Numbered from the stretch's first letter, positions 16,288 through 27,141 are shown. The stretch is DNA of 64,000 nucleotides from Deltaproteobacteria bacterium (GCA_021794015.1 JAJYRQ010000018.1:1-64000); one strand, 5' to 3'. A program made the numbers and translations. The notes: generated by a model from the sequence alone, not told the origin.

Positions 16288-17363
16288 TTGTCCTCCTGGG
16301 CGGCCTGGCCCACGGCCATCCACCACTGCTCGGCCTGCAGGCGCGGATTGGCCATGCGGTCGACCGCGTCGGCCGCTCTGAGCGCCGCCTCGGCGCAGGC
16401 AAGCAGAGCGGGCGTGTCGAGCTGCTTTGCAGTAAGGGCTAACAGGGCGGAACTTTCCTCGTCCAGGGCGGGCAGCGCGCTGCCCGCCAGTTTACTGGAA
16501 ACTATTTCCTTAAGCAGCCGGGCGATCAATTCGAAGTGTTCGGCCGCCTGCTCGCGGTCGGCGAAGTGTTGCTGGGCCAGCGCGCGCGCCTTAGCGTAAT
16601 CAAGCCTGGGCGCCTCGGACAGCGCCTCGAGCAGGGCGCCGACGGGAGGCATCCGGCCTTCGGCCATGCGCATCGCGCGTCCCAGGCTGCCGCGCGCCAG
16701 GCGCGCCAGGGCGCCAGCCTCGGCGCGGTCGAGTCCGGCGCGCCGGGCAAGAGCGGCGGCGACCTGCTCTGTGTCCAGCGAGGGGAAGCGGACCGGCCGC
16801 AGGCGCGAACGCACCGTGTCGAGCAAGAGTCCCGCGTCCTGAGCCACCAGCACGATCAAGGCGCCGCCGGGCGGTTCCTCCAAGGTCTTGAGCAGGGCGT
16901 TTTGCGCGGCAGGACCCAGCGTGTCCGCGTCGTCAATAACCGCCACTTTGGCGGCTCTGCGTAGCGCTTTGGTGTGCAGCCGGGCGATGAAATCGCGTAC
17001 CTGTTCGATTAAAATCTCGGTCCGGTCGGCGGATTTTTCAACCCAGACCAGGTCCGGATGGACTCGAAGGGCCGCCTGAACGCACCCGGCGCAGCACTGG
17101 CAGCGAATGCCGCCCTGCCGCGACGGCACGGGAGCGCTCGAGGCCTTGGCCTGCTCGGCCGCAGCGCAAGGTGCCAGCGTGCAGCAAAAGCCGTGCCCCG
17201 GCGCGCGCTCGCAGAGCAATGCCTGGGCCAAGGCGCCGGCCACCGTTGCCTTGCCCACCCCTTGCGGTCCGACAAAGAGATAGCCGCGCGCAGGCTTAAG
17301 CCGGATGTCGTTCCAAAGCCGCTCGGCCAGCAGGCCGTGGCCGCAAATCGCCTCGAAACCCAT
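16284..17363 (-). CDS. holB: DNA polymerase III subunit delta prime
   Basis: 359 residues. The clamp-loader AAA+ layout is present: GPQGVGKATVAGAL (Walker A) near residue 32, a cysteine-rich zinc module (CCTLAPC, CQCCAGC), VIDDADTLGPAAQNALLKTLEEPP with SRC-like ending DTVRSRLRPVRF. Delta prime is the stator of the clamp loader that places the sliding clamp on DNA. It overlaps tmk upstream (shared ATGA region at 17363) and ricT downstream, indicating tight coupling. The C-terminal helical collar is poorly conserved, as usual. Confidence 0.93.
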   Translation of the reverse strand: MGFEAICGHGLLAERLWNDIRLKPARGYLFVGPQGVGKATVAGALAQALLCERAPGHGFCCTLAPCAAAEQAKASSAPVPSRQGGIRCQCCAGCVQAALRVHPDLVWVEKSADRTEILIEQVRDFIARLHTKALRRAAKVAVIDDADTLGPAAQNALLKTLEEPPGGALIVLVAQDAGLLLDTVRSRLRPVRFPSLDTEQVAAALARRAGLDRAEAGALARLARGSLGRAMRMAEGRMPPVGALLEALSEAPRLDYAKARALAQQHFADREQAAEHFELIARLLKEIVSSKLAGSALPALDEESSALLALTAKQLDTPALLACAEAALRAADAVDRMANPRLQAEQWWMAVGQAAQEDK

Positions 17364-18025
17364 CAGCTCGCCAGCCTCGCCTCGACCGCACGCAACACGT
17401 CGCGCCGCACCGCTTCCAGGTCGCGCGACGAATCCACCAGCACGACGCGCCCAGGCTCGGCGTGCGCAATGGCCAGAAATCCTTCCCGCACCTTGCTGTG
17501 AAACGCCGCGGCTTCTGTCTCAAACCGGTCGGGGCCGCCAGCGCCCTCCTTACCCGCGGCCAATTCCGATAGTTCGTGCCGCCTGCGAGTGCGCGCCAGA
17601 CCGACCTCTACCGAACAGTCGAGCAGCACCGTAAGGTCGGGGCCAAGCCCTAGCGTGACGAAGCGGTTGAGGCCTCCAAGCAGCTTGAGATCGAATCCTC
17701 GGCCGTAGCCCTGATAGGCCAGGGTCGAGTCAGAGAAGCGGTCGGAAATGACCACGCGTCCCGCCGCCAGCGCCGGTTTGAGCACCTGGCTTACGTGCTG
17801 GGAGCGGTCGGCCAGAACGAGCATCAGCTCGGCCTCAGGCACCAGCGCATAGGCGGGGTCGAGGAAGATGGTGCGGATTGTTTGGCCTGCCCGCGTGTCC
17901 CCCGGCTCGTGAGTCACCAGCGTTTCAAGGCCGCGCCTTTGAAGGGTTTCCGCCAAAAGGCGCGCCTGCGTCGTCTTGCCCGAGCCTTCGATTCCTTCCA
18001 GCGTAATGAAGGCGCCACGCTTCAT
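17363..18025 (-). CDS. tmk: Thymidylate kinase
   Basis: 220 residues. P-loop EGIEGSGKTTQARLL near the N-terminus, DRFSDSTLAYQGYGRG with the DR(Y/F) nucleotide motif near 96, TVLLDCSVEVGLARTRRR before the lid, and a C-terminal SRDLEAVRRDVLRAVE helix. It phosphorylates dTMP to dTDP. It overlaps the prepilin peptidase stop upstream and the holB start downstream by a few bases, so the operon is translationally coupled. Confidence 0.97.
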   Translation of the reverse strand: MKRGAFITLEGIEGSGKTTQARLLAETLQRRGLETLVTHEPGDTRAGQTIRTIFLDPAYALVPEAELMLVLADRSQHVSQVLKPALAAGRVVISDRFSDSTLAYQGYGRGFDLKLLGGLNRFVTLGLGPDLTVLLDCSVEVGLARTRRRHELSELAAGKEGAGGPDRFETEAAAFHSKVREGFLAIAHAEPGRVVLVDSSRDLEAVRRDVLRAVEARLAS

Positions 18026-18885
18026 TGCCAGAGCCCCTTAGCGCCCATCAGCGGGCCGAACAGGGCGTACCATCCGGCCGCCAGCGAAAGAAAAGGCCCA
18101 AAAGGCAGTTCCGTGCCGAGAATCGATGCAGCACTGGGGGTGGAACTCCCAGAGGCCGGCACTGCGGTCTCTGCCGTCTCTTCGGAGCCGGGTTGCGGAG
18201 CGCGGGCGAAGGCGAAAATTAAGCCAAAAAGGGTGCCCAGGAGCGAACCTGCCACCAAGGTAAAAAACGCGCCGCGCCATCCCAGAAACGCCCCCGCCAT
18301 CCCCGTCAGGAAGACGTCGCCCAGCCCCACGCCCTCCCGTCTTCGGACCAGCCGATACGCTTCTCCCGTCAGGTAGAGCACGCCCGCGCCCACGCCCAAG
18401 CCGATCAGGCTTTCTTTCCAGCCGACTTCCGGCATCATCCAGCTCCCCGCAGCGACCCCGACCACCATCCCGGGCATCGTTACGGCGTTGGGAATCAGCC
18501 GCCAATCGTAATCGACCAGCGAGCAAACCAAAAGCGCGCTCACCAGCACGAAACGCGCCAGCGCCGAGGAGGCCGGAAACGCCCAGAACAGATAAACCGC
18601 GGCTGCGCCCAGTCCCAGTTCCGCCACAAGATGGCGCACCCCAATCGGCCCGCCGCACATCGCGCAGCGCCCCCGAAGCGCCAGATATGAAACGACCGGT
18701 ATCTTGGCCCAGAGCCCCAGCGGCTTGCCGCACAGCGGGCAGAGCGATCCGGGCCTGACTACGGAAAGGCCGCGGGGCAAGCGGTAGGCCGCCAGCGTTG
18801 CAAAGCTTGCCACGCTGGCACCGGCGAAGAAGATCACGACGGCCACGGCAGTCCCTGGCGCCCCTTGCGTGAGCACTGATCTCAA
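18022..18885 (-). CDS. pilD: Prepilin peptidase, A24 family
   Basis: 287 residues with about 7 membrane segments. The cytoplasmic zinc loop carries CPLCGKPLG and CAMCGGPIG, the usual N-methylation domain mark. The two catalytic aspartates lie in LVDYDWRLIPNAV near 150 and GVGLGDVFLTGMAG near 205 (GxGD motif). It cleaves and N-methylates type IV pilin-like leader peptides for pili or type II secretion. No pilin or secretin gene is in this window. It is embedded in the DNA-replication operon between yjbQ and tmk. Confidence 0.93.
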   Translation of the reverse strand: MRSVLTQGAPGTAVAVVIFFAGASVASFATLAAYRLPRGLSVVRPGSLCPLCGKPLGLWAKIPVVSYLALRGRCAMCGGPIGVRHLVAELGLGAAAVYLFWAFPASSALARFVLVSALLVCSLVDYDWRLIPNAVTMPGMVVGVAAGSWMMPEVGWKESLIGLGVGAGVLYLTGEAYRLVRRREGVGLGDVFLTGMAGAFLGWRGAFFTLVAGSLLGTLFGLIFAFARAPQPGSEETAETAVPASGSSTPSAASILGTELPFGPFLSLAAGWYALFGPLMGAKGLWQ

Positions 18886-18900
18886 CGGCCCAAGCCTCTT

Positions 18901-19311
18901 CTACCGCACTTTGGGGCTGAAACTTACCACGACGCTGCGCCGGCGCGGTCCGTCGAATTCCGCCAGCATCACGCCCTGCCAGCGTCCCAGCCAGAGTCGC
19001 CGCTCTTTGACCGGAATGTTCAGCGACGTTCCCAAAAGTGCCGACAGGATGTGTGCCTGGGAGTTGCCCTCGGCGTGGCGGTAGCCGGCCTGCTGAGGCA
19101 CGAGCTTTTGCAAATGCGCCAACAGATCGCGCACCACGTCCAGGTCCCAGTTTTCGCTTACGATTACCGCAGCCGTTGTATGCCGGACGAAGATGTTGCA
19201 GAGACCCTCAACCAACCCGCTCTCCTGCACCGCACCGTTCACCTGGCTGGTGATATCGACCGCAGCTATCCGCTCGCCGGTCGTTATCTGCAGCTCGACC
19301 ATGGGATCCAT
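18901..19311 (-). CDS. yjbQ: YjbQ/UPF0047 family protein
   Basis: 136 residues. Family signatures are clear: FVRHTTAAVIVSENWDLDV, HAEGNSQAHILSALLGTS and LWLGRWQGVMLAEFDGPRRR. Members are small beta-rich trimers; some have weak thiamine-phosphate synthase activity, but the physiological role is unsettled. An inner start (MVELQITTGE, 9 bases in) is equally possible. It ends 15 bp before pilD and probably heads the operon; its start faces the acetoacetyl-CoA synthetase gene across a 112-bp divergent promoter region. Confidence 0.92.
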   Translation of the reverse strand: MDPMVELQITTGERIAAVDITSQVNGAVQESGLVEGLCNIFVRHTTAAVIVSENWDLDVVRDLLAHLQKLVPQQAGYRHAEGNSQAHILSALLGTSLNIPVKERRLWLGRWQGVMLAEFDGPRRRSVVVSFSPKVR

Positions 19312-19343
19312 GCTACGACGGACTGACCTTTGCTGCTACCGCG

Positions 19344-19361
19344 CCCTGCGTTTGCGCAGGG
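19344..19361. promoter_or_regulatory. Small inverted repeat in divergent promoter region
   Basis: CCCTGCG at 19344-19350 and CGCAGGG at 19355-19361 flank a 4-base loop. The repeat lies between yjbQ and the acetoacetyl-CoA synthetase gene, and a -10-like TAAAAT sits 22 bases further at 19383-19388. It could be an operator for either gene; no regulator gene is nearby. Confidence 0.3.
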
Positions 19362-19423
19362 GCAGGCGGGCCCAAGCCATGCTAAAATCACGTTTGTCAT
19401 TAGGCTATGCCGAGGAGTAAGCC

Positions 19424-21376
<1,953 letters not shown>

Positions 21377-21453
21377 GGTCGGCGATGCTCTCGGGCGCTC
21401 GGCCGGGAGGCCGATACAGGGGTGAAGGACGGTTGGAATCCGGCCGTGCGTCT

Positions 21454-22164
21454 ATGAGGCGGGTTCTCGTGCTGCAGCATCACGGCTGCGAAACGCCGGG
21501 GTTAATCGGCGACGCGTTGGCGCGTGCCTCGATCGGAACAACGCCGCTCTTGCTTGGTGATGCGGCTGCGGCGATTCCCGAGATGCGCGGTTTCGACGGC
21601 CTGCTGGTGCTGGGCGGCCCGTTCAGCGTCTACCATGACGAGCGTTATCCCTTCTTGCGCGCCGAGATGAGGCTCATCGAAGGGGCGCTCAAGCTTGGCA
21701 AGCCGGTGCTGGGCGTTTGTCTGGGCAGCCAGATGCTGGCGCAGGTCCTGGGCGGCCCGGTTCGGCCGGCGGCGCAGCCGGAGATCGGATGGCTGTCGAT
21801 TAGGCTTGAGCCGGCGGCGCGCGAGGACCGTTTGTTTGGCGATCTGCCGCAGGAATTTGTCGCCTGCGTCTGGCACGGCGACGTCTTCGATCTTCCTGCC
21901 GGGGCCGTTTCCCTGGCGCGTTCGGAGCTGACTGAATGCCAGGCTTACCGCTTTGGCGGGAATGTCTACGGTCTGCTGTTTCACCTGGAGATGAGGGCCG
22001 ATATGGTTGCGGCCTGCGTGGGGTCCTTCGAGCCGCGCCTGCAGGCCGCTGGGATCGCTCCCGCCGACTGCATCGCCGAGGCCGCGCAGCACTTAAGCCG
22101 GCTTGCGCCGCTGGCGGCGCAAGTCTTCGACCGCTGGGCATCCCTCGTGCGCGCCGCCCCTTGA
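21454..22164 (+). CDS. Class I glutamine amidotransferase domain protein
   Basis: 236 residues from ATG 21454 (MRRVLVLQHHGCETPG); an upstream extension to 21385 is unlikely. The triad elements are visible: nucleophile in LGVCLGSQMLAQVLGG, histidine in LLFHLEMRADM. The intermediate WHGDVFDLPAGAV is typical of the YfeJ/GuaA-like stand-alone amidotransferases. These release ammonia from glutamine or hydrolyse gamma-glutamyl compounds; the acceptor is unknown. It follows the ligase gene by about 80 bp on the same strand. Confidence 0.88.
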   Translation: MRRVLVLQHHGCETPGLIGDALARASIGTTPLLLGDAAAAIPEMRGFDGLLVLGGPFSVYHDERYPFLRAEMRLIEGALKLGKPVLGVCLGSQMLAQVLGGPVRPAAQPEIGWLSIRLEPAAREDRLFGDLPQEFVACVWHGDVFDLPAGAVSLARSELTECQAYRFGGNVYGLLFHLEMRADMVAACVGSFEPRLQAAGIAPADCIAEAAQHLSRLAPLAAQVFDRWASLVRAAP

Positions 22165-22284
22165 CCCCGGCGCCTCGTTCACCGCCATCCGGGCCATATC
22201 GTCATCCCTGGAGCCCAGGCAATTCTTTGTGTGGCTGCTTCACCGGAAGGCATCTCGCCCACGTCACCGCGCTTGACCCGAGCT

Positions 22285-22824
22285 CTACCCGCCATAGCCG
22301 AACACCTTCAGGGCATTGCATAGCTCATCCGTCCATGCCTCGGCACACTTGCCGGCCTGGTAGAGTTCCAGCTTATCCGCTCCATTCGAGTCCAGGGAGA
22401 GAAACAGGCCGTATCGGTACCTGTAGCATCCCTCCGGTCTCGTAAACCTCTCAAGCTTCTCGATATCCTCAGTCTCTTCTTGTCCCCCCGCCTTCTTTAC
22501 CTCGATGACGATCAGGTTCTGCTTTGTGCCCCGCCGATGGACGATTATATCGGGGATTACGGTCTTCGCTTCAAGGTCGTTATGCCGGCATTGCGAATTG
22601 GTGTTCAGTCGTTTGGTGTCATGACCTCTGCGGTTGTACTCGCAGTCGACGTGCCAGTATGGAAACTCGCGCTGCAAGTGCTCCGCAAGCTTGTGAGTGA
22701 TCGACCGCTCGTTCGCGCCGATATCGAGCAGCTCTCTGTCATGCCGATATAGCGCGAGAACCGCCGCGATAACCCGTTTCTTCACGTCTTCCGGCGGGAA
22801 TCTTTTGCTCAGTTCATCACACAT
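22285..22824 (-). CDS. PD-(D/E)XK nuclease-like protein
   Basis: 179 residues. A restriction-endonuclease-fold signature is present: VIPDIIVHRRG (P91, D92) followed by NLIVIEVKKAGG (E108, K110), with an upstream conserved-looking ELLDIGANERSITHKLAEHL helix. No methylase-specific or DNA-binding domain is seen. It could be a stand-alone nuclease or an accessory of the adjacent restriction/toxin remnants. It begins immediately where the broken hepT reading frame ends. Whether it is active or toxic cannot be judged. Confidence 0.7.
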   Translation of the reverse strand: MCDELSKRFPPEDVKKRVIAAVLALYRHDRELLDIGANERSITHKLAEHLQREFPYWHVDCEYNRRGHDTKRLNTNSQCRHNDLEAKTVIPDIIVHRRGTKQNLIVIEVKKAGGQEETEDIEKLERFTRPEGCYRYRYGLFLSLDSNGADKLELYQAGKCAEAWTDELCNALKVFGYGG

Positions 22825-23005
22825 GGCGGTCGCGAGCCTCCTGCGGTCTGGGGTGAACTATCGCCGCGAATGGTGTGCCGGTGGCGGACAAGCCAGTTCT
22901 GGAGCAACTGGTCCGATAAGAGGCAGCTCGGTGCCGGTCGGCGTAGCGCTCGATCGCGGCGATGGCCTCCAGGATGTCTTGCAGACGCTCTTTGGGGTCC
23001 CTCAT
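22825..23005 (-). pseudogene. hepT: hepT-like HEPN toxin remnant, frameshifted and truncated
   Basis: The frame starts at 23005 as [20 protein letters not shown], typical of HepT (DUF86), then loses frame near 22925. In another frame the sequence continues DQLLQNWLVRHRHTI, matching the next HepT segment. The C-terminal half with the catalytic RX4-6H motif is absent because the PD-(D/E)XK gene begins at 22824. HepT is a HEPN-fold RNase toxin of the MntA/HepT pair. Its start overlaps the mntA stop (23002-23005), the normal arrangement, so this is decay of a once complete pair. Confidence 0.75.
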
Positions 23006-23292
23006 ACCGGCACGGCCTCCCGAAGAACGCGGTCACGGATGCGCCGTTTGAGTCCCCGCTCCGTAACGATATCGACGCGGCAGCCAAGCAGACGTTCCAG
23101 TTCGTATTGGAGTCCGCCGAGATCGAGCAGCGAGCGTCCAGGCTCCATCTCCACCAGGAAGTCGAGGTCGCTGTGCTCGTCGGCTTCGCCCCGGGTGACA
23201 GAACCGAAAACACGGACATTGCGGGCGCCGCACGCGGCGGCAATACGGAGAATATCCGCGCGCTTTTCCCGCAAGAGGTCTTCAGTGGCCAT
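23002..23292 (-). CDS. mntA: MntA-like minimal nucleotidyltransferase antitoxin
   Basis: 96 residues, full length for the family. The nucleotidyltransferase motif is intact: [20 protein letters not shown] with G30, S31, D42 and D44. MntA-type antitoxins neutralise HepT by AMPylating it. The partner toxin gene downstream is disrupted, so the antitoxin appears to persist alone. About 190 bp separates it from the upstream ygiT-type gene, so it may have its own promoter. Confidence 0.9.
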   Translation of the reverse strand: MATEDLLREKRADILRIAAACGARNVRVFGSVTRGEADEHSDLDFLVEMEPGRSLLDLGGLQYELERLLGCRVDIVTERGLKRRIRDRVLREAVPV

Positions 23293-23483
23293 GTTTCAGC
23301 CCCCCGCCCGAAGGACAGCCGATTCGGGCCCGGCGGCGAGTGATGGTATCGTCGGGGCGGCGCGCGTCGGTAACCGCTTTGTTGCAGAAGCCGGAAACAT
23401 CTTTTTACTCGCTCACCCCGGTTGGCCAACGGCAATCACTTCTGCTCATCGGTCCCCTGTGCCGCGTCTACAAGCGCTGGCCG

Positions 23484-23708
23484 TCACGCGGCGTAGCGCA
23501 GAATCTCGATTTCCGCTTGCCGATCGGCGGCTACCTGCGCCTTGGCGTAGACCTTCGCCGCGACCGCCTCATCGAGGTAGTATTCGCCGCAGTTTTGACA
23601 GACCTCCGCGGGCGTGCCCTTGACCAAGACGGTCGTTTCTCCGCGGGCCAGCGTCACCGTGACGACGCCCGGCCGGGTCTCACCGGTCTTGCAGATTACG
23701 CACTTCAT
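23484..23708 (-). CDS. YgiT-type zinc-finger protein
   Basis: 74 residues from ATG 23708 (MKCVICKTGETRPG); a 33-base longer frame to 23741 is less likely. Two CxxC pairs (CVIC, CQNC) with the ARGETTVLVKGTPAEVCQNC pattern identify the YgiT-type zinc domain found in MqsA-like antitoxins. It lacks the C-terminal HTH and ends AEIEILRYAA. Such short forms usually sit next to a small toxin; none is adjacent here. It starts 62 bp after hsdM and may be co-transcribed with it. Confidence 0.8.
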   Translation of the reverse strand: MKCVICKTGETRPGVVTVTLARGETTVLVKGTPAEVCQNCGEYYLDEAVAAKVYAKAQVAADRQAEIEILRYAA

Positions 23709-23770
23709 CAGCTTCTCCGCCTTTTGCGGTTCTCCCTCCAAATAGCCGGATAGGACGGTACCGGACGGCG

Positions 23771-25363
23771 CTACAGTCCATAGCCGAGCGCCTTCAGGTT
23801 CCTGCGGATCGCCTCCTCAAGCTTGCGCCCCTCGGCCATCTGCCCGGCAAGCGTGCTTACGAGCCGGCGCATCTTTTCGTCGAACGGCTCGCCGTCATCC
23901 AGGACCGCCTCGGCGCCGACGTAGCGCCCCGGCGTCAGCACGTGTCCGTGCCCGGCGATCTCCTCGGTCGTCGCGCTTTTGCAGAAGCCCGGAGCGTCCT
24001 TGTATTCGTCCGCGCCCTTCTCGCCGCGCCAGGCATGGTAGGTCGCGGCGATACGCGCGATCTCCTCGTCGGCAAGCTCGCGATGGACCCGGTCGATCAG
24101 GACGCCCATCTTGCGCGCGTCGATAAAGAGCGTCTCGCCGCGCCGGTCGCGCAGGCGCCGGTCGTGCTTGTTGCGCGCGAGAAACCACAGGCAGGCCGGA
24201 ATCTGGGTCGCGTAGAAGAGCTGCGCGGGAAGCGCCACCATGCAATCGACCAGGTCGGCCTCGATAATCCGCTTGCGAATCTCGCCCTCGCCCGAGGTAT
24301 TGGACGACATGCTGCCGTTGGCCAGCACGAAGCCGGCGACGCCGTTGGGCGCCAGATGATGGATGATGTGCTGCACCCAGGCGAAGTTGGCGTTGCCGGC
24401 GGGCGGCGCGCCGTGTTTCCATCGCACGTCGTCGCGCAGCCGCTCGCCGCCCCAGTCGCTCATGTTGAAGGGTGGATTGGCCATCACGAAGTCCGCCTTC
24501 AGGTCCTTATGAAGGTCGCGATGGAAACTGTCGGCAGGCTCGGGGCCAAGGTTGGCGTCGATGCCGCGAATCGCAAGGTTCATCTTGGCGAGCCGCCAGG
24601 TGGTCGGGTTGGACTCCTGCCCGTAAATGCTTAACGCAGTTTTTGCCTTGCCGCCGTTTCCGTTCCCGGTGCTGTGCGCCTCGATGAATCTCACCGACTG
24701 CACGAACATTCCGCCCGCCCCGCAGCACGGGTCGTAAACCCGGCCCTTGAACGGCTCGATCATCTCGACAATCAGGCGAACGACGCATCGCGGGGTATAG
24801 AACTGGCCGCCCTTTTTGCCCTCGGCGCTGGCGAACTGGCCGAGGAAGTATTCGTAGACGCGGCCGAGGATGTCCTTCGAGCGATGCTCGGCGTCGCCCA
24901 TGCTGATAGTGCCGATGAGGTCAATCAGCTCGCCAAGCCGCTGTTTGTCGAAGGCGGGGCGATTGTACTCCTTGGCGAGAACGCCCTTGAGGGAGGGGTT
25001 GTCGCGCTCGATCGCGACCATCGCGTCGTCGATCAACTTGCCGATGGTCGGCTGCTTGGCGTTGGCGCGAAGATTGGACCATCGCGCCTCCTTCGGAACC
25101 CAGAAGACGTTCTCGGCGCGGTATTCGTCGGGGTCCTCGGGATCGGCGCCCTGGGCCTGCTGGGCCGCCAGCGCGGCGTGCTTTTCCTCGAAAGCGTCGG
25201 AAATGTACTTGAGGAAGATAAGGCCGAGCACGACGTGCTTGTACTCGGCCGCGTCCATGTTGTTGCGCAGCTTGTCGGCCGCCTGCCATAGCGTCTGCTC
25301 GAAGCCGAGCGTGGCGCCGTTGTTGCCGCCCTGGCCGTTGGCCCGTGATTTCGCCATCGTCAA
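23771..25363 (-). CDS. hsdM: Type I restriction-modification DNA methyltransferase subunit
   Basis: 530 residues. The N-terminal helical domain ([20 protein letters not shown]) is followed by the SAM-binding motif [16 protein letters not shown] near 217 and the catalytic [15 protein letters not shown] near 300, as in N6-adenine HsdM. The length is normal. The gene overlaps the preceding hypothetical by ATGA at 25360-25363. No hsdS or hsdR gene is within the window on either side; downstream lie toxin-antitoxin pieces. Without a specificity subunit the methylase is not expected to act alone. Confidence 0.95.
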   Translation of the reverse strand: MTMAKSRANGQGGNNGATLGFEQTLWQAADKLRNNMDAAEYKHVVLGLIFLKYISDAFEEKHAALAAQQAQGADPEDPDEYRAENVFWVPKEARWSNLRANAKQPTIGKLIDDAMVAIERDNPSLKGVLAKEYNRPAFDKQRLGELIDLIGTISMGDAEHRSKDILGRVYEYFLGQFASAEGKKGGQFYTPRCVVRLIVEMIEPFKGRVYDPCCGAGGMFVQSVRFIEAHSTGNGNGGKAKTALSIYGQESNPTTWRLAKMNLAIRGIDANLGPEPADSFHRDLHKDLKADFVMANPPFNMSDWGGERLRDDVRWKHGAPPAGNANFAWVQHIIHHLAPNGVAGFVLANGSMSSNTSGEGEIRKRIIEADLVDCMVALPAQLFYATQIPACLWFLARNKHDRRLRDRRGETLFIDARKMGVLIDRVHRELADEEIARIAATYHAWRGEKGADEYKDAPGFCKSATTEEIAGHGHVLTPGRYVGAEAVLDDGEPFDEKMRRLVSTLAGQMAEGRKLEEAIRRNLKALGYGL

Positions 25364-25779
25364 CCCTGCGCCCCTTGCTCGCTGGCGGGGTTCGCGAGCG
25401 CGTTCGACAGGAAGTCGCGAATCGTCACGATCGTGTCCGGCCGTTCCCGATGTGGGTAGGTGTCGCCAACCGCCCCAGGCGTCGGCCTCACAACGAGCGC
25501 GGGGACCTGCAGGCCGAACAAACAGGCCGAACGGCGGTTCGTTCCGAAGATCGTTCTTACCTCGTACTTTTTGTAGATGGCCGGAATGGTGGCCTTGGTA
25601 TATTCCTCAATGCGCTGCTCGGCGCTGAGCTTTAGAGGGTCGATTCGGCGAACGCGGGCACCTCGCCGTTCCAACTCTTCGAGCAGGTGCGGAACAGCAT
25701 CAATGCCCCGATTCCGGTCGTCTTGGAAAAGCATCGCGGGGTCGGACGGGAAATAGAACGTTAACTCCATGTTGCGCAC
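25360..25779 (-). CDS. Hypothetical protein preceding hsdM
   Basis: 139 residues (or 136 from the inner start at 25770, [10 protein letters not shown]). The sequence looks like an alpha/beta cytosolic protein: [20 protein letters not shown], then a helix [14 protein letters not shown], a strand VRTIFGTN and LQVPALVV. I do not recognise the family. The four-base overlap with hsdM implies joint expression and perhaps a function in the same restriction locus. A perfect 18-bp palindrome lies 17-26 bp upstream of the possible starts. Confidence 0.65.
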   Translation of the reverse strand: MRNMELTFYFPSDPAMLFQDDRNRGIDAVPHLLEELERRGARVRRIDPLKLSAEQRIEEYTKATIPAIYKKYEVRTIFGTNRRSACLFGLQVPALVVRPTPGAVGDTYPHRERPDTIVTIRDFLSNALANPASEQGAQG

Positions 25780-25795
25780 ATTAGCACGGAGCGAA

Positions 25796-25813
25796 ACCCC
25801 CTGTACAGGGGGT
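25796..25813. promoter_or_regulatory. Perfect 18-bp palindrome, candidate operator of the hsdM operon
   Basis: ACCCCCTGTACAGGGGGT at 25796-25813 is exactly self-complementary. It lies just upstream of the gene that precedes hsdM, in the expected promoter window. Position and symmetry suggest a dimeric repressor site controlling the operon. The cognate regulator is not identified. Confidence 0.55.
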
Positions 25814-25900
25814 CGGCGGCAAGCTGCCCGGGGAAGCGTTGTCGGCGCAGCAGCGGAAGGCTTCGGGGTGAGGCGAGAGGCGCGGTGCGGTGGGGACGAG

Positions 25901-27100
25901 TCAGGCGGGGTGCTGGAGAACGGCGCCAGCGGCCTTTAGCGCAGCGATCTGGGCGGCGTCGTAGCCGGCAAAGCTGAGCGTCTCGTCGGTATGCTCGCCC
26001 AGGCGCGGCGGCGGCGCGCCGACGTGGGCCTTTTCGCCGTTAAACCTGAGCCCGATATCGACCACCTCGAACTTCTCCTCGCCGGGGCGGTCAATGGTGC
26101 GCAGCATCTTGAGTGCGCGCACCTGCTCGTCGCGGTAGACCTCGTCCAGGGTGTGCAGCGGGCTTGCCGGCACGCCGGCTAAGGCTAGGCGCTCAAACCA
26201 GTTCGCCGTGGTGTGGCGCTTTAAGCGCGGCTCGAGCAACTCATGCAGCGCAGCGCGGTTGGCCACGCGCAGGCTGTTGGTGGAAAAGCGGGAATCCTCC
26301 AGCAACTCGGGAGCCTCGAGCAGCTCGCAAAGCCTGCGGTAAAGCCGGTCGTTGCCGGCGGCGACCATCAACCATCCGTCAGCCGTGCGAAACGCCTCGT
26401 AGGGCGCGGCCGCAGGCGAGGCCGAGCCGCTGCGTTCGGGTACCTTTCCGGTTGCCACGAAGCCGGCCATGTGGAGCGTGGTCCAGGCAACCGCGGTCTC
26501 GACCAGGCTGGTCTCGATGCGCGCGCCGCGGCCGGTGGAGATGCGCTCGAGCAGGCCGGCCATGATGCCGCCAAACGCCCATAGCGCGCATCCCATGTCC
26601 ACCACCGGCGGCGCCAGCCTCACCGGGTCGCCGTGCGGATGGCCGGTTAAGGTCACCAGGCCGCTGTAAGCCTGGCTCAAGGGATCGTAGGCGGCCAGGT
26701 CGCCGCGCGGACCGACGGCGCCAAAGCCGCTAATCGCGCAGTAGATGATTCGCGAATTGACCGCGGCGGTTTCCTCGTAGCCGAGGCGGCGCTCGCGCGC
26801 GCTGGAGGGCTTGAGCGAGTGGATGAAAACGTCGGCGCGCGCGGCCAGCCGGCGCACCGCCTCGAGGCCATCGGGGTGCGTGATGTCGATGGCGGCGCTC
26901 TTCTTGTTGCGGTTAAAGGCAAAGTAGGCGGCCGAGGTGCCGTCGCGCATCGGAGCAAACCGCCGCACGTCGTCGCCGCCCTGCGGCCGCTCGATCTTGT
27001 AGACGGCGGCGCCGAAATCGCCGAGAAGCTGCGCGCAGTAAGGACCGGCAATGTTTTGGCTGAGATCAACGACGACCGTATCCTTAAGCGTAAGCGGCAT
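25901..27100 (-). CDS. CaiB/BaiF-family (type III) CoA transferase
   Basis: 399 residues. Family marks: DLSQNIAGPYCAQLLGDFGAAVYKIERP at the N-terminus, FNRNKKSAAIDITHPDG, and the catalytic aspartate region YDPLSQAYSGLVTLTGHP near 140-157. C-terminal SPLHTLDEVYRDEQVRALKML and PPPRLGEHTDETL are typical. These enzymes move CoA between carboxylic acids (formyl-, carnitine-, bile-acid- or benzylsuccinate-CoA types). The substrate cannot be assigned; no dehydrogenase or ligase partner is adjacent. Confidence 0.92.
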   Translation of the reverse strand: MPLTLKDTVVVDLSQNIAGPYCAQLLGDFGAAVYKIERPQGGDDVRRFAPMRDGTSAAYFAFNRNKKSAAIDITHPDGLEAVRRLAARADVFIHSLKPSSARERRLGYEETAAVNSRIIYCAISGFGAVGPRGDLAAYDPLSQAYSGLVTLTGHPHGDPVRLAPPVVDMGCALWAFGGIMAGLLERISTGRGARIETSLVETAVAWTTLHMAGFVATGKVPERSGSASPAAAPYEAFRTADGWLMVAAGNDRLYRRLCELLEAPELLEDSRFSTNSLRVANRAALHELLEPRLKRHTTANWFERLALAGVPASPLHTLDEVYRDEQVRALKMLRTIDRPGEEKFEVVDIGLRFNGEKAHVGAPPPRLGEHTDETLSFAGYDAAQIAALKAAGAVLQHPA

Positions 27101-27141
27101 CCAATCCCTCCCTGGTCTCCCGCGCTGCTCGGCAATACCCG

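Noticed and set aside
23771-25363. hsdM as evidence of a complete type I restriction system
   Set aside because: No specificity or restriction subunit is present in the window.
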